DNA from: Euglena gracilis
Taxonomy: Eukaryota; Euglenida; Euglenophyceae; Euglenales
Direction of reading: 5' to 3'
Length of the DNA: 64,000 bases
Assembly (NCBI GenBank): GCA_039621445.1
Contig: CP154956.1
Coordinates: forward strand, 96,910,406 to 96,974,405
Made by a program: the position numbers and the translations under genes
Shown: piece by piece, positions 1-11,611 of the stretch
How positions within the stretch are numbered: position 1 is the first letter of the stretch
Layout: each line of letters opens with the position of its first letter
The notes under the pieces: model-generated
What the model saw: only the letters and a program-made list of their open reading frames with translations
Databases searched by the model: none
Told to the model about the DNA's origin: nothing

Positions 1-220
1 TGTTGCCACACTGTGTATGTTTTCAACACTCATTTGCATTCCTTCTCCTAAAAAACAACAACACAAAAGCATGCGCAAAATATCTTCCCATGGTCATCTC
101 AGATTTTGCCATCAATCTGCATCAATATTAAAGACATACAATTTGCACAGCATTGCCAAGCTAGCTCTCATGGCACTGCTGTGAAAAATTCAACTTCACT
201 CCACTGACTGAATTAAGGAA
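1..220. other. AT-rich non-coding flank
   Basis: No stop-free protein-like stretch, RNA gene or repeat recognised. It is probably intron or intergenic DNA. Confidence 0.4.
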
Positions 221-344
221 TCAAAATGACATCAAAAACGTGGTGACAGTATGTGTCACAGCGCCTGGCAACAAACCTGCAGTTTGAGGCTTTTGAACTG
301 GAATTGTACTTGCAAAATAAAACAGAGGGAGGCGTGGATGCACC

Positions 345-495
345 GGGTGCAGCAGCGCGACCCACGGCTGCCCGCCGCCGGCCCCCCCGGCCGCCGCCGC
401 CGCCGCGTCCTGTTCCTCCTGCCCCAGCGGGGGCTGCCTCAGGCTCTGCAGAAAGGCCTCCTCCACGGCCCTCGCCACACCTGGGGCCCGACAAC
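345..495 (-). CDS. Putative exon of coiled-coil protein (downstream part)
   Basis: Open minus-strand stretch whose best frame reads VARAVEEAFLQSLRQPPLGQ followed by an acidic and Ala/Gly-rich tail. It is GC-rich and stop-free between AT-rich flanks, which is how the proven exons of this window look. It lies downstream, on the same strand, of four similar helical exon islands (5880-6010, 5272-5352, 4265-4354, 3455-3575), so I infer one gene read from about 6 kb to 0.3 kb. Borders and function are not resolved. The opposite-strand ORFs here are low-complexity Pro/Arg shadows. Confidence 0.4.
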
Positions 496-932
496 ACACG
501 CATCCACCTTTTACTGTACAGGTGGTTGGCTTGTGCAAATGTGAAAACCAAGCAATTGTGCAGCTTCATCCACGTACCATTGAGAGGGTACGTCAATATT
601 GCAGTTTAAAATCCTTAAGTGGGAGATGGTTTGTAGAATTTAAATGCAACAAAAAGACAACCCTTTTGGGCTTAATTTGTGCATCTGTGATGAACCATTC
701 TTAACCCTTTGAAACATCAAAACAAACGGCCGTTGCAGGTTTTACCCGAAAAATTGAGTTTAAAATGCCCTTAAAAAATGCCCGTAGTTCAGTCCGAAAA
801 TGAGGCAGGGTACATTGGCTGAAAATGGATGTGTTAGCTGACTGGAAAATCTTGGTGTTCGGGGGGCCATATAATGCAATAGCCTGTCGCACTTTATTTG
901 ACATTCTCAGACACATCACAAACCACCACTTT

Positions 933-1224
933 GTATGTATGTATGTATGTATGTATGTATGTATGTATGTATGTATGTATGTATGTATGTATGTATGTAT
1001 GTATGTATGTATGTATGTATGTATGTATGTATGTATGTATGTATGTATGTATGTATGTATGTATGTATGTATGTATGTATGTATGTATGTATGTATGTAT
1101 GTATGTATGTATGTATGTATGTATGTATGTATGTATGTATGTATGTATGTATGTATGTATGTATGTATGTATGTATGTATGTATGTATGTATGTATGTAT
1201 GTATGTATGTATGTATGTATGTAT
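933..1224. repeat. (GTAT)n tetranucleotide microsatellite
   Basis: About 73 near-perfect copies of GTAT without interruption except one C near the right end. It abuts the truncated end of the dispersed repeat at 1231. ORFs reading (MYVC)n or (IHTY)n across it are artefacts. Confidence 0.98.
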
Positions 1225-1230
1225 GCATGT

Positions 1231-1710
1231 ACGGCGGGACCTGGGTCCGAGTTTTCGACTTTTCGGTCCTGCCGCGCTTGGGAACCACCCCGTTTCCGGG
1301 CCACCGGCGGCGGAATCGGGGAGGGTGTGTGCCTAGTTTTGGGAAGCGGATTAGGGTTAGGATCTGCGCGCCAAAAATTGGCCCATTTCAGGGACCAAGT
1401 CAGCCCGGAAGTTAGGTCCTATTTTGGGAGAATTTTTAGGTCGCCCGTTTGTCTATAATATCGGAATTGTGCCTAAATCCCCCCCCCAACTCGGTCTGGA
1501 ATGCGGCCTAACTTCTGCCTCGATTCCTATAAAAAAAAAACGCGAACCCGACGGAAAGCCGGTCGAATCCCAAACCCAATCCCCATCCACAACCCCAACT
1601 TTCCCCCCAAGTGGGACCCCCCCCCCCGGGTAAAGTGAACCCTCGGGCCTTTATTTTATGGCTGCCATATATTATCAATATTTTGTGTCTCCAACAGAAG
1701 TGGAGAAGGC
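1231..1710 (+). repeat. Dispersed repeat R1, copy 1 (truncated)
   Basis: This stretch is the diverged inverted copy of 11612-12160. Shared blocks include the segment around GAGTTTTCGACTTTTCGGTC, the GGATTAGGGTTAGGATC block, and the poly-C plus TTTATTTTATGGCTGCCATA end. In the other copy the ATGGCTGCCAT sequence occurs at both ends as a terminal inverted repeat. Here the left end is missing and replaced by the GTAT microsatellite. Confidence 0.85.
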
Positions 1711-1802
1711 CTATTCTGCATTTACTCTCATTCAGGGCGTAGATTAATAAAAATCTGTGCCCGGGAGCAAGCACCTATTACAGATTCCAAATTTTAGCCC
1801 TT

Positions 1803-1880
1803 GGTCGGCTGCGGTCGGCCGCGGTCGGCTGCGGTCGGCTGCGGTCGGCTGCGGTCGGCAGCGGTCGGCAGCGGTCGGCA
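1803..1880. repeat. Decamer tandem repeat GCGGTCGGCT
   Basis: About eight copies of a 10-bp unit GCGGTCGGCT with variants. The same unit returns at 2577-2702, and related SacII-rich palindromes occur at 3.2, 16.7 and 19 kb. Confidence 0.9.
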
Positions 1881-1939
1881 AAGTAGTTGGCTGTAGGTGG
1901 GGGGCAGGCCAACAAAAAATGAGCATATATCACAATCAC

Positions 1940-2510
1940 ACAATCCACTGTTGCCGACTTTTGGCCACTTTTCGCTGCTTTTGGCCAGTTTTTGATGCTT
2001 TTGGACTGCTTTTGGCCACTGCTGCCGACTTTTGGTCGATTTTTGCTGCCTTTGCCCATTATTTCCCTTTTGCTTTCGTTTGGTCACTTTTGTTGCTTTT
2101 GCCCACCTTTTGCCCAAAAATGGCCCAAAATGACCCTGCTTTTGGCCGATTTGGGTCACTTTAGCAGCTTTTGTTCACTTTTGGCAACAAACTGGCGCAA
2201 AATGCTCAAAATGGTCAAACTCGACAAAAAAAGAGACCAAAAAATGGGCAAAAATAACAAAAGAAAAGGCCAAAAGTGGCTTTATATGGTCAAAAATGGC
2301 CCTAAATGGCCCAAAATGGCCCAAGAGCAGGACAAAATGGCCCAAAATTACAAGACGTGGGCAAAAAGTGGCCAAAAATGGTCAAAATAGGTCAAAATGG
2401 GTGAATTATGGTGGCAAATGGGCCAAAAGGGGACAAAAGCGACCAAAAATGGCCAAAAGTGGCCAAAAGTGGCAACATGAACCAGATGAGCCAGAAAAAT
2501 CTCAACATCT
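1940..2510. repeat. Cryptically simple TTTTGGCCA / CCAAAAATGG region
   Basis: The left half is rich in TTTTGGCCACT on the plus strand and the right half in CCAAAAATGGC, so the two halves are roughly inverted relative to each other. ORFs here are repetitive and not credible genes. Confidence 0.7.
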
Positions 2511-2576
2511 GGGATAAAAATGAGCCTAATTCCTCATTCTCACTGAAAAATTGACATCAATTAGAAAAAAGTTGCG

Positions 2577-2702
2577 CGGTCGGCTGCGGTCGGCTGCGGT
2601 CGGCTGCGGTCGGCACCCCACCTATGACAGTCCTGAAACCCGCGGTCGGCCGCGGTCGGCTGCGGTCGGCTGCGGTCGGCTGCGGTCGGCTGCGGTCGGC
2701 AT
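2577..2702. repeat. Decamer tandem repeat GCGGTCGGCT, second block
   Basis: Two runs of the unit seen at 1803-1880, separated by a short unique piece (about 2615-2640). Confidence 0.9.
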
Positions 2703-2929
2703 AGGTGCCTGCCTGGGAGGGTCCAGCCAGCTAGCAGCCTTTTTCCAGCCTCAGAGCCCCCTCCCCCCCATCAACGAGATTTTTTTCAGGTACAAATATG
2801 GATGAAAAATAGGTCAAACCTGGGCCAAAATGGGTCGGAAAAGGGCCGACCAGCAAGAATTTAGGTTAAAAAAAAACCCTTTTTCCATTATCGACAGTTT
2901 GTTGGGGTTTTTTTTGCAGTTTTGATTTC

Positions 2930-3060
2930 TGGCACTCGGTTCGATCCAGTCGGGCCCAGTTCTAGCCTGGAACCCCCATGGGGGGGGGTCAACTAGCAGC
3001 CTTTTCCAGCCAGCCCGGATTTTCCCGCTGGACACCCCTTTCATGGAGGGGGGGGGGTCG
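2930..3060 (+). repeat. SINE-like element with tRNA T-arm-like head
   Basis: Begins TGGCACTCGGTTCGATCC, close to a tRNA B box, and continues into the CAGCAGCC-TTTTTCCAGCC block. Matching copies lie on the minus strand at 38340-38480 and 44515-44640. Confidence 0.5.
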
Positions 3061-3178
3061 TTAAAAGACGCCCTGCTCTGATTTCTCATTCCGGACGTTG
3101 CGGGTGCCTCCCTTCTGTCCTCTGCAGACTGCATCCCAGCCGGTGTCCACTGCCCAGCCAGGTGTGCCCCCACATGGT
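2985..3178 (+). repeat. Dispersed repeat R2, copy 1
   Basis: Near-identical inverted copy of 11379-11585, including TCTGCAGACTGCATCCCAGC and GTCTTTTAACGACC-type blocks. Together with R1 it defines an inverted segmental duplication. Confidence 0.9.
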
Positions 3179-3204
3179 GGGTGGGATGTCACGGGAGGTA
3201 GGCT

Positions 3205-3305
3205 CGTGGGAGGTAGGTGCCGCGGCCAGCCGCGGCCGGCCACGGTCGGCCGTCAACCAACCAAAACAGGATTTTGGTTGGGCCGCGGCCGACCACGACC
3301 CAACC
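3205..3305. repeat. SacII-rich palindromic repeat (CCGCGGCCGGCC)
   Basis: Short block of CCGCGGCC palindromes spaced by CAACCAACC-type linkers, the same family as the arrays at 16.7 and 19 kb. Confidence 0.75.
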
Positions 3306-3454
3306 ATGGTTCTGTATCCCCAGACCATTTCCACCTTCTTTGAGTTTCCACCCCGTTTGTTAACATCAAAACCCTCCACAGTGTCAGGAAAAGGCCGGCA
3401 ACAACGTGCCACGCATGCAAAGCAGGCAACCCCCATACTCCCAGGCAGCAAAGG

Positions 3455-3575
3455 GTGACCTGCAGCGTGCTGAGCCGCCTCTGCCTGGCGCAGGACCTCC
3501 TCCTCCTCCTCCGTCAGGCGCAGCGCACGGCGCTGCTCTGCAAACGAAGCCCACGGCACATGGCCGCCAGGCACG
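3455..3575 (-). CDS. Putative coiled-coil exon
   Basis: Minus-strand frame reads SFAEQRRALRLTEEEEEVLR followed by QAEAAQHAAG, a strongly helical, charged stretch. It is flanked by non-coding DNA with stops in all frames. Composition and strand match the islands at 4265-4354 and 5272-6010, supporting one gene. No family recognised. Confidence 0.5.
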
Positions 3576-4264
3576 GCAAATGGGAACACTCTTGGTGCAC
3601 TCGCTCTCTTGTGCGATGGCTCTTTGGGGTCCTGGAGAAGGCAGTTGTGGCTGCTTGAGTCAAACAGGAGGATTCAAAGAAAACAGGTCGTACCTCCCCC
3701 CCTGTTTCTATGAACCGGAAAAGATGGGAAAGGACGGAGGGTATGCTTGTTTCAAAAAAAACCTGGGTAGAACCAGGGGGTGGTGGTGCAAAAAAAGGGG
3801 AAACAACAGGAAAAATAAGGCAATTTGCGCCGAAAAAGGAAATTTTACTTCATATTGAAGCAGTGCTGAGACAAGGGGGGGGTTTCAGAAGTGTGGGGCA
3901 TGAAATGTCCAAGCAGTCGACCAGATATGTTTGGGCAGCCCTGAAACATCACCGGGGGGTCTAGCTGGCTGCCGGACTGGACCCAGCTACAACCCCTTTA
4001 AAGAAAAAATCCCCCCCAACTGAAATGGACATATCCAGCCAAATGTCCAAGCTAATACCCACCTCAAAAAAAAACCCTCAAATGACTCCACCTTGAACCA
4101 TTGTGACCCCCTTTCCCAGCCTGGCCCAACTGGGTTGAGCTGGCCCCAACATTCTTTCAACCGACCGGAGACCAAAGCCTTTGCCATTCCCCCCACCAGC
4201 ACTCATAGCCGGGCTGCCAAAAGGGCAGGGAGTTGGCAGCTATTGGTATCAAAGGCAGCCATCT

Positions 4265-4354
4265 GGATTGAAGGTCTGCCCACTCGGCTTCAAATCGCTC
4301 CAACTCGTCCGTCAACGGCGCGGCTTCAGCCATCACATCGATCTTCTGACACAA
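4265..4354 (-). CDS. Putative coiled-coil exon
   Basis: Minus-strand frame contains KIDVMAEAAPLTDELERFE then AEWADLQSRW, amphipathic and charged. It fits between the neighbouring exon islands on the same strand. No recognised domain. Confidence 0.5.
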
Positions 4355-5271
4355 ACAAGACAGATATTATTCTGGTTCCATCATCTCAAATCAAGGAAAC
4401 ATACAAATGCGTTGTGTCTGCATCTATGTGTGCTTGTTCGTCATTCGGCTTCAGGGGGAAGGAGACCCTCAAAACCCCTAAAAACAACACACCTTCCTAT
4501 TGTTTCCCCTGGACCCAGCCCCTCCTCGGGAGACTTTCACGATAAATAGAAGCCTGTGTGACAGAATGCTTTGGGGACTGAGGGAATTTGTTGGGACTGT
4601 AGGCTGAGGCAATTTGGTCTGTTTGAAAATTAGAGTTGGGTAGATTTTAAATCCGCATCTGCAGTTTTTGTGAATCCTCGTGTTTTGGTGGTCGACCGCC
4701 GCAGGGCAGTGCGACCCCAGTCTGCTGCATTTTTTATTTGCTTCTGTCTTCAACTGTATTTATGATATATACATGCGCGCCTTGCACGCTCACAAAAGGA
4801 ACAACGCACACATGCGCACACGGCATTGACTCATGACCCCTGGGACAGCGAGGGTCGTGACAATTTTTTACCGACCCCCCCCCCGGGTCACTTCACTTCA
4901 ACTCTTCCAAAAACCAGTCAGAAACTTTTTTCTGGAAAACCAATCAGTCACTACCCCGAGGTAGGAGGGGGGGGGGGGGGGGCGGCCACTCTGGAATCGG
5001 AGGGAAATTTGACCAACGACCAGTGCCTTCAGCGCCAGGTCATTTTTGCCAAGCCAGATCCGGGTTTCGTAAAAAACGGGCACCCCCATTTTTAAAAAAA
5101 AACTCCGCGCCCATTCCCAGTGGGTCACGCTAGGGCAAAATGAAGGCACAGCACACAGACACTCGCGAACAAGCACGCATATTTGGGACCCACGCGACAT
5201 CAGCATGTCCCATTATAACAGACAGCAGATAAAACTTGTGTTCCTTTTTCATTGTTAAGCGGGGGGACAGA

Positions 5272-5352
5272 ACAGGGGACGCCACCTCCTTCAGCGTGAC
5301 GCTGGGGTCTTCAATCATCACCTTCAGCTCCTGCAGTTTGTTTTTGCTGGGG
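5272..5352 (-). CDS. Putative exon of coiled-coil protein
   Basis: Minus-strand frame reads NKLQELKVMIEDPSVTLKEV. The stretch is short and soluble-looking. It lies between the islands at 4265-4354 and 5880-6010 on the same strand. Splice borders are not determined; with non-conventional introns they cannot be read from GT-AG. Confidence 0.45.
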
Positions 5353-5879
5353 GAGCACTGCGCAGACAGACCACGTTCACACCACACAACACACACACCG
5401 AACACCAAATACAAACCAAAAAAATGAAGAACATTTGAAAGACATTCTCTCGCATGATCCACAGGGAGTCGAGGACTTTGAGGGAGAGTTGGCACACAAT
5501 CAGTAAAAAAAATGTTCCACCGAAATGTAGCAAAAGATGCACAAATCTGCAAGTCATGAAAACTCCTTTGAGGTGTTGAAGCTCTTGGGACAATTGCATT
5601 CAAGCGCCTTGACCTCCTAGAATTGCCATTGGAGTGTCCTGCATCTCTCTTGTTTGTGTTTGGACGTGCTTGGGCGGTTACAACTGCTGTTTTGGGAGGG
5701 TCGTTCTATTCCCCTTTCAAAATGGACCCTTTTTTAAAAAAAATTGAGATCGCCCCCACCCAAAAGGTACATCCCCAAGAAGTGCGGGGGGAAGCCTAAA
5801 AAAACAATTTAAGTGAACCTTTCGTGGTGAATCATAACTCAAAAAAAGATGCGGTATTGAAAGGCACGGCGCAGCACCC

Positions 5880-6010
5880 CCGGCGAGGGCCTCGTGCTCC
5901 GCCGCCATCCGCGCCTCCTCCCGCGCCAGGGCGGTCAGCCGCTCCGCCAGCTGCCGCCGCCGCCGCGCCGCGTATTGCGCCGCGGCCACCGCCATCGCTT
6001 CAGATTCTGG
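5880..6010 (-). CDS. Putative coiled-coil exon (most upstream seen)
   Basis: Very GC-rich minus-strand island in AT-rich surroundings. The frame gives an in-frame Met followed by AVAAAQYAARRRRQLAERLT and ALAREEARMAAEHEALAG, a long Ala/Arg/Glu helix. It could hold the start codon (around 5995) or be internal. It is followed, in transcript order, by the islands down to 345, forming a tentative 5.6-kb gene. Confidence 0.5.
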
Positions 6011-6361
6011 GCCAGACTCCTTTTTTAGACAACCACAGCCAACCTCCAGCCCCCAGGATGGACTGGGGGGGGGGAGTCCGAAAGAAACCAGAAAACCTCA
6101 AAAAAAAAAACCTCAAAAAAACCTCGAAAAAAACCTCAAAAACTCATTATTTTTGATTTCTGTGACTGGCATATGTACATGTATTGCCGTGGGCTTGAGG
6201 GGGTTTTCTTGGAGGCAAGCAAGAAATTATTCATGAGTAAATGAATGAATGGTCACATACCAAACATCAAGGTACGAGCAATGCCCACACATGCAGAAGC
6301 CCCTCAGAATACTTCATCAAATCACTCCAGAGAATAATCAGTCGCCATTCCAGGGTTTAGG

Positions 6362-6545
6362 GGGAACACACACCCACACGCGCACATGCATTCATGCACG
6401 CACACGCACACGCACACCACACGCACGCACGCACGCGCGCACACACGCACGCACAGTACAGTACAGGACAGCACAGCACAGCACAACGCAACGCAACACA
6501 ACGCAACGCAACGCAACGCAACGCAACGCAACGCAACGCAACGTC
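6362..6545. repeat. CA-rich then (ACGCA)n microsatellite
   Basis: CACACGCA-type repeats change into AGCAC pentamers and then about eleven ACGCA pentamers. The related AGCAC pentamer recurs at 6765-6790 and, much longer, at 21431-21533. Confidence 0.9.
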
Positions 6546-6949
6546 AGATATTTTTCTTGAATTTGGTGACCCCAAGGGGGATCTGGGCCAAGCCCCCCCC
6601 CCCCCCCCAGTGGAGGTGGGGGTCAGGCTGAATGGATACCCCTAGAAAAGGTAGTTTCTTGTCTTTTGACGTGAAGCGCAGAAAAAAATTTGGCCCAAAA
6701 ATTCTTTTTGGAAATCAAAAGGAGGGTCCCCCCGAGCCCCCTCCCCCCCACAACCAAACACAACATAGCACAGCACAGCACAGCACAGCACAAAGCAACA
6801 CACGAAGCGGTGGGGTGGCCATGTCCACCTCCTCCCCGAAGCCTTCCGCCCGCAGTACAAATGTCAGCAGACTGGCTGGCCGTGGCCGCCCCCAAGTGCC
6901 GGTGCTGCCCGCAGGGACTGGCGGATTTCATCCGGCTACAAGACTGGGA

Positions 6950-7265
6950 ATAAGGGAGGAGGACTGGCCACAAACGCCGAGACACCCATACAAACACTAT
7001 TTGACTCCTCTGGGTGTCTCGGTGTTTGTGGTCAGCCCTCCTCCCCTCATTCTCATAGTCGTTGTCATCCATTTGCAAATGTTGTGGTCAGCCCTCCTCC
7101 CCTCATTCTCATAGTCGTTGTCATCCATTTGCAAAAGTGTATTCCGTATAACCATGTGTCCATCACAGGGTCTGTTACACTATTGGATGCATCCGATGGC
7201 AATTGGATGTATCGTTGTCACATGCATCACATGTATAATTTGTCTCACATTCATCTATTTCCTTT
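6950..7265 (+). repeat. Dispersed repeat R3, copy 1, with terminal hairpin and internal duplication
   Basis: Contains an inverted repeat (AGGACTGGCCACAAACGCCG against CGGTGTTTGTGGTCAGCCCT) and a 53-bp tandem duplication (about 7028-7080 and 7082-7134). The remainder matches the reverse complement of 8365-8562, including CACTATTGGATGCATCCGAT. Confidence 0.85.
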
Positions 7266-7439
7266 TTTAATCATGACATTCTCAACATTCGAAAATTTTT
7301 CACAGAAAAAAGACGTTTTCAAAGCCAAAAAGGTGCCATACTGGATGTGTGGCCCACTGGATGTGTTGGATTATTCAAAGGCCTTTCTGTAACGATTTTC
7401 ATTAATCATTGATTTGGGGGGATATGCTAGCCTGGCTTC

Positions 7440-7780
7440 GAAATAAAAAATGCAGAAAATGTACAAAAAAATGCGCGAAATGCACATTTTTCGGGAATGT
7501 CCAAAAATGTTCAAAAAATTGAGGAAAAAAGAAAAAATCACGAAAATGCAAATACCCAAATTTCAGTTTCAAAAAATTATCAGAACTGCAATAAAAATGG
7601 TCAAAAATGCGAAGGAGCGGTAAAACACGTAAAAATGCGCCAAAAGGCAAAAAAAAAATGTCCTAAAAAAAATCGAAAAATGCACAAAAAGTGCGAAAAA
7701 GTGCGCAAAAATGCATTTTTGTGAAATTCAAAAAAAATGCGCAAAAATTCGAGGGAAAAAAATGCGAAACACATCCCCCA
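7440..7780. repeat. Cryptically simple A-rich region (AAAAATGCGCAAAA)
   Basis: Irregular repetition of AAAAATGCG/AAAAGTGCG words. A similar stretch at 40240-40460 shares the ending AATGYGAAACACAATCCCC-like word. Not coding. Confidence 0.6.
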
Positions 7781-7890
7781 CCTGCATTAATGGCAGTCAT
7801 GCCAGTTATTGTCTGGATGACGACAGTTAATGACAGTTGATGGTGCTTGACCCAGAGCGATGGAAACCAGCACCCCACCCCACGCCACTG

Positions 7891-10330
7891 TCAGCGACAT
7901 GGGGCCAGCGCCAACGCCTGGGTCGCATCGCGAATTAACGGCTCCACCACCGCAGTGTACGCCACGTCGCGCTGCAGGCCGGACAGTGGCACCTGAGCGA
8001 TGCGCCGGACAGCCCATGGCTTGGTTGCCTGCTGCACCCCCAGCTCAACGCCACCCCCAACTGAGCCAGGGGGCCGTTGACGAAAGGGAGGAAAAAGAAG
8101 GAAAGCTTGCTGTCAGCACGTCTTTCTTTTCAGTCCTTCTGGATTCTGACAGTTCAGTTCCTCGGTCCCCACTGGATCCGTATGGGTCCCAGCCAGTGGG
8201 GGGGGGGGGGGGGCAACACAAGCAGCACAAGCAACAAGGCATTGTCCTTTCCAGACCGCCCCACGTCTGTGTCTGCTTTCTGGCACAATGCTTCTCCGGT
8301 GGGCAAGCAGCGCGCTGTGTCGGCCCCTGCAACACCCGTTGCGTGGGGTATGCACTAGCAAAAGAAATAGATGAATGTGTGGCAAACATATTAAATACAT
8401 CCGACTGTCATCGGATGCATCCAATAGTGCAACAGCTCCTGTGGTGGACACACGGTTATACAAAATGCACTCCGGCGAATGGATGACAAAGGCTGTGGAA
8501 ATAAGGGGAGGAGGGCTGGCCACAAACACCAAGGCACCCAGAGGAGTCAAATAGTGTTTGTGTGGGGTCTAACTGTCTGCCCCCCACCACCGGCCCGTGT
8601 GTCCTGGGCCCAAACCATGCCCAAATCGCCGGAATCGCGGAGGGGGTGCACCTGGCAGCGGCCAAGGTCTCCCCCCTTGTTTGCCGCCGGGAAGCCCTTT
8701 TGTCAATTGTCCATTCAAAGGGGCTGGAGATGGTGACTGGCCCACACGTAGCCCGCGCGTAGCCCACATGTAGACTGTGAAATTTCCCCAGCAAGGTATG
8801 GGAAAAAAATGCACAGTGGACCCTGCACCCCCCACACCAATGTACCGGCATGAGCGAAATGGGATGGTGAGTATGTTGACTGATTCGGCGGCCGAGGAAG
8901 GCCCTCGCCCAGTGAAGCCAGAAGCACCCACTCCTTCCTGAGAAGAAACTCCCTGGGTCCGAAATATTCTGTTCTGGACACTTCCAGAAAACACTTCCAA
9001 CGGTCAAATACAGCAATCTGTTCCTCCACTCGGGCCCCCGTCCCCTGTGGCGGATGAACTGCAAAGGGTTGCCCAGCCAGGCAGTCCAGCACGGTGACCT
9101 TCAGCGTCTCCGCCTGGGGGTCCGTCACCACGAAGCGGAACTCCTGGTTGCCCCCATACCGTTGCCCCTCCCCAAAAAAACAGGTGCCTCACACGTTGGC
9201 CGGCATTGCGTCTCAGGTTGACAACAGGAAATTAAAGGAACTCTGCAATTGCCGGGGACAACTGGCTACTCCACCCTTCCCCCAGAAAGCAATCGGCCAA
9301 CACCAAGGACCCTGACGACCTTCCTATCGACAAGTCGGCAACCCTGGGTGGGTGGGCAGGAGGCAACGGCATGGTTCCACCGCACCAGTGGCTCCCCAGG
9401 GCCACACCTGCGTGGCAGTCAGGAGAGGGATCTGGGGCTGGTCTTGACCTGGGAGGTGTCTTTGTTTCTCTGGAACACTGTCGATATTCAACAAATCAAC
9501 ACGCAAGGGGGTGCCTACCACATGTTCTTGGTTTACATAATGGGGAAGTGGTTGGGGGAAGCGGCTCCTCCACCAAGAGCCTTTTTAACCAGCAACCTTG
9601 TTTCCCCCACTTTCAGTATTCGAAGTTGTCAGGGTGTCTGGTGGCACATAAGATAATAGGGGTATGCAGTTTCAGGGGGAGGGGTGGATTGTCACCACTC
9701 CACCCTCTGCAGGTGCGAGGAAACCAAGCTGCACGGCACGGACAACAGGGGTGGCAGTAGGGCCCTTGAAATCAAGGCACACCGCAGCACGGTGCTGTAC
9801 GCGGTCTGTGCACCGAGAATGAGACGTGTGAAGCACTCAGCAGACACCTTCGGCCTGGGCACACCAAAAGTGGATCCTTAGGGGAAAATATTCTACACGC
9901 ACGTCCACTCAGCTTTGCACCACCCTCAGAGGTGCCTTTCCTTTGAAGGCACATGCAAAAGGGAGCAAGGCTTCTGAGATAACTCTGGACAAAATGGATC
10001 TGCCATGCGAACGACAGCCACAATGTGCCGACAGTGTATGGCACCTCAAGGGTATCAATAGCCTTTGCTTTGGAAATGGCTGATCAATGTCCTGAAGCCT
10101 GTCCTTCCGCAGAAATGGACGCTTCACCAACACTCCACCAGACCCAACCCCTGGTGAAGGGAAATACTTTCCCAGTCATCACTTCGGGCGGGTGGAGTGG
10201 CCAGCCGGCACACCGGTGCAGGCTGCGGCCCTCGGCAAGCAACACCCGCAGCGTGCAGGGGGCCTTCAGAGGCTGCCGCGCCGGCTGGTCCGCGGGGCAG
10301 TCAGCCACTGTGACACGCAGGAGGGAGAGG
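7891..10330 (-). CDS. C2-domain protein, partial exon set
   Basis: Exon islands in transcript order: about 10330-10205 (VTVADCPADQPARQPLKAP, then TLRVLLAEGRSLHR, a C2-like first strand); possibly 9750-9830; about 9150-9060 (NQEFRFVVTDPQAETLKVTV, typical of a C2 strand 4-5 region); about 8690-8652 (GGDLGRCQ); and 7992-7891 (VPLSGLQRDVAYTAVVEPL, ending in TGA). The last two are joined by a GT-AG intron (8651-7993), giving GRCQ-VPLSG, the expected C2 strand 6-7 pattern. C2 modules bind phospholipids, often with calcium; synaptotagmin-like membrane-contact proteins are a possible class. Missing exons and the calcium-binding loops are not located, so the subfamily is open. The exon at 14595-14740 may belong upstream. 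Confidence 0.55.
8365..8562 (-). repeat. Dispersed repeat R3, copy 2 (inverted)
   Basis: Reverse complement matches 6987-7260. It lacks the 53-bp internal duplication of copy 1. It lies in the intron or gap between C2 exons. Confidence 0.85.
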
Positions 10331-10839
10331 GACTGTCAAGGACACGGTGTGGTCCATATGGATGGCCTGTTTTCCGGCGCACCAGCGTCTCAGATTTCGC
10401 CTGAGCACTGCCTCATTCACAACTAAAAAACTGAACCTCAAAAATCAATTGAAAACCACGTTCTCTAAGAATGTGTCCAATATGCCAAAATTAATATTAA
10501 CATCAGTGCAATGAAGCATGGGTACACTGCTTCAGAACTAAGAAATGAGAAAACTCTGCAAAAAAATCTAAAATTTCCCAATAATATCCTTATATTTTTG
10601 TCTGAGCAATTTGCACAAGGTTTCAAAATAACAAAATCCAATCGTGTTATGAATGAGTGTCACTGTTTTGTGCAAAAAAAAATGAATACCTGGAGCAGGT
10701 TTCGTTCTACCAACCCTGAGGTGAGGGGGTGCCTGTCCGCCGAGGCACACCGCCAGGGGGACCAAGCCAATTCTCCTTTGAAAATGGCAATTTTCCGGCC
10801 CCTGTCGCCTTCGGCACGGGGGGGGGGGGTGGGGCACCA

Positions 10840-11098
10840 CCATAACCACCATCGTCGTCGTCGTCGTCACCGTCATCACCATCATCATCAATAGCATCGT
10901 CATCATCATCAGCAGCAGCAGCAGCATCGTCATCATCGTCGTCGCTGTCGTCGTTGTCATCATCGTCATCATCTTCGCCGTCGTCGTCGTCGTCGTCGTT
11001 GTGTCCTCATCGTCATCGTCGTCGTCATCATCGTGGTCGTCGTCATCATCATGGTCGTCGTCGTCGTCGTCGTCGTCACCATCATCATCATCATCACC
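10840..11098. repeat. (CAT/CGT)n trinucleotide tract
   Basis: Degenerate CATCGTCGTCATCATC repeats of about 260 bp. The derived poly-Asp, poly-His and poly-Ser ORFs are not genes. Confidence 0.95.
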
Positions 11099-11378
11099 AA
11101 AATTCTGCAAAATTCCTTGATGTTTCACGGAATTCTGCCAAATACCACAAGATTTCCTCCAGGTTCGTGCTGACGGCCCTTGATTTCAGTTCGTTGTCAT
11201 CATTTGCGATCATTTGTGATGGTTTGTGTTAATTTGTGACAATTTGTGCTTCCAAAAAGCGTCCGGATCAGGCTTGTTTTTAAGGAAGTTCGCCATAAAA
11301 CAATGTGCGCAGATGGATTGGCTCATCCATCCAGGCCCTTGCTGGATGGTTCCGTTCAGGGGCACCAAATGGAAGGCT

Positions 11379-11585
11379 ATGTGGGGGCACACCTGGCTGG
11401 TTAGTGGACGCCGGCTGGGATGCAGTCTGCAGAGGGCAGAAGGGAGGCACCCGCAACGTCCAGAATGGGAAATCAGAGCAGGGCGTCTTTTAACGACCGC
11501 CCCCCTCCAGGGAGAGGTTGTCCAGCTGGAAATTTTGGGCTGGCTGGAAAAAGGCTGCCAGCTGGCTGGACCCCCCTGGGTCAAA
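11379..11585 (-). repeat. Dispersed repeat R2, copy 2
   Basis: Inverted copy of 2985-3178. In this copy R2 directly adjoins R1 (11612-12160). Confidence 0.9.
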
Positions 11586-11611
11586 TGTTATTAGTAAGTG
11601 CAAAATAGGCG

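Noticed and set aside
701-1415. ORFs of about 190 codons on both strands (YIHT and MYVC repeats)
   Set aside because: They translate the GTAT microsatellite; open in all frames by construction.
10568-11128. Poly-Asp / poly-His protein
   Set aside because: CAT/CGT trinucleotide repeat; composition explained entirely by the repeat.
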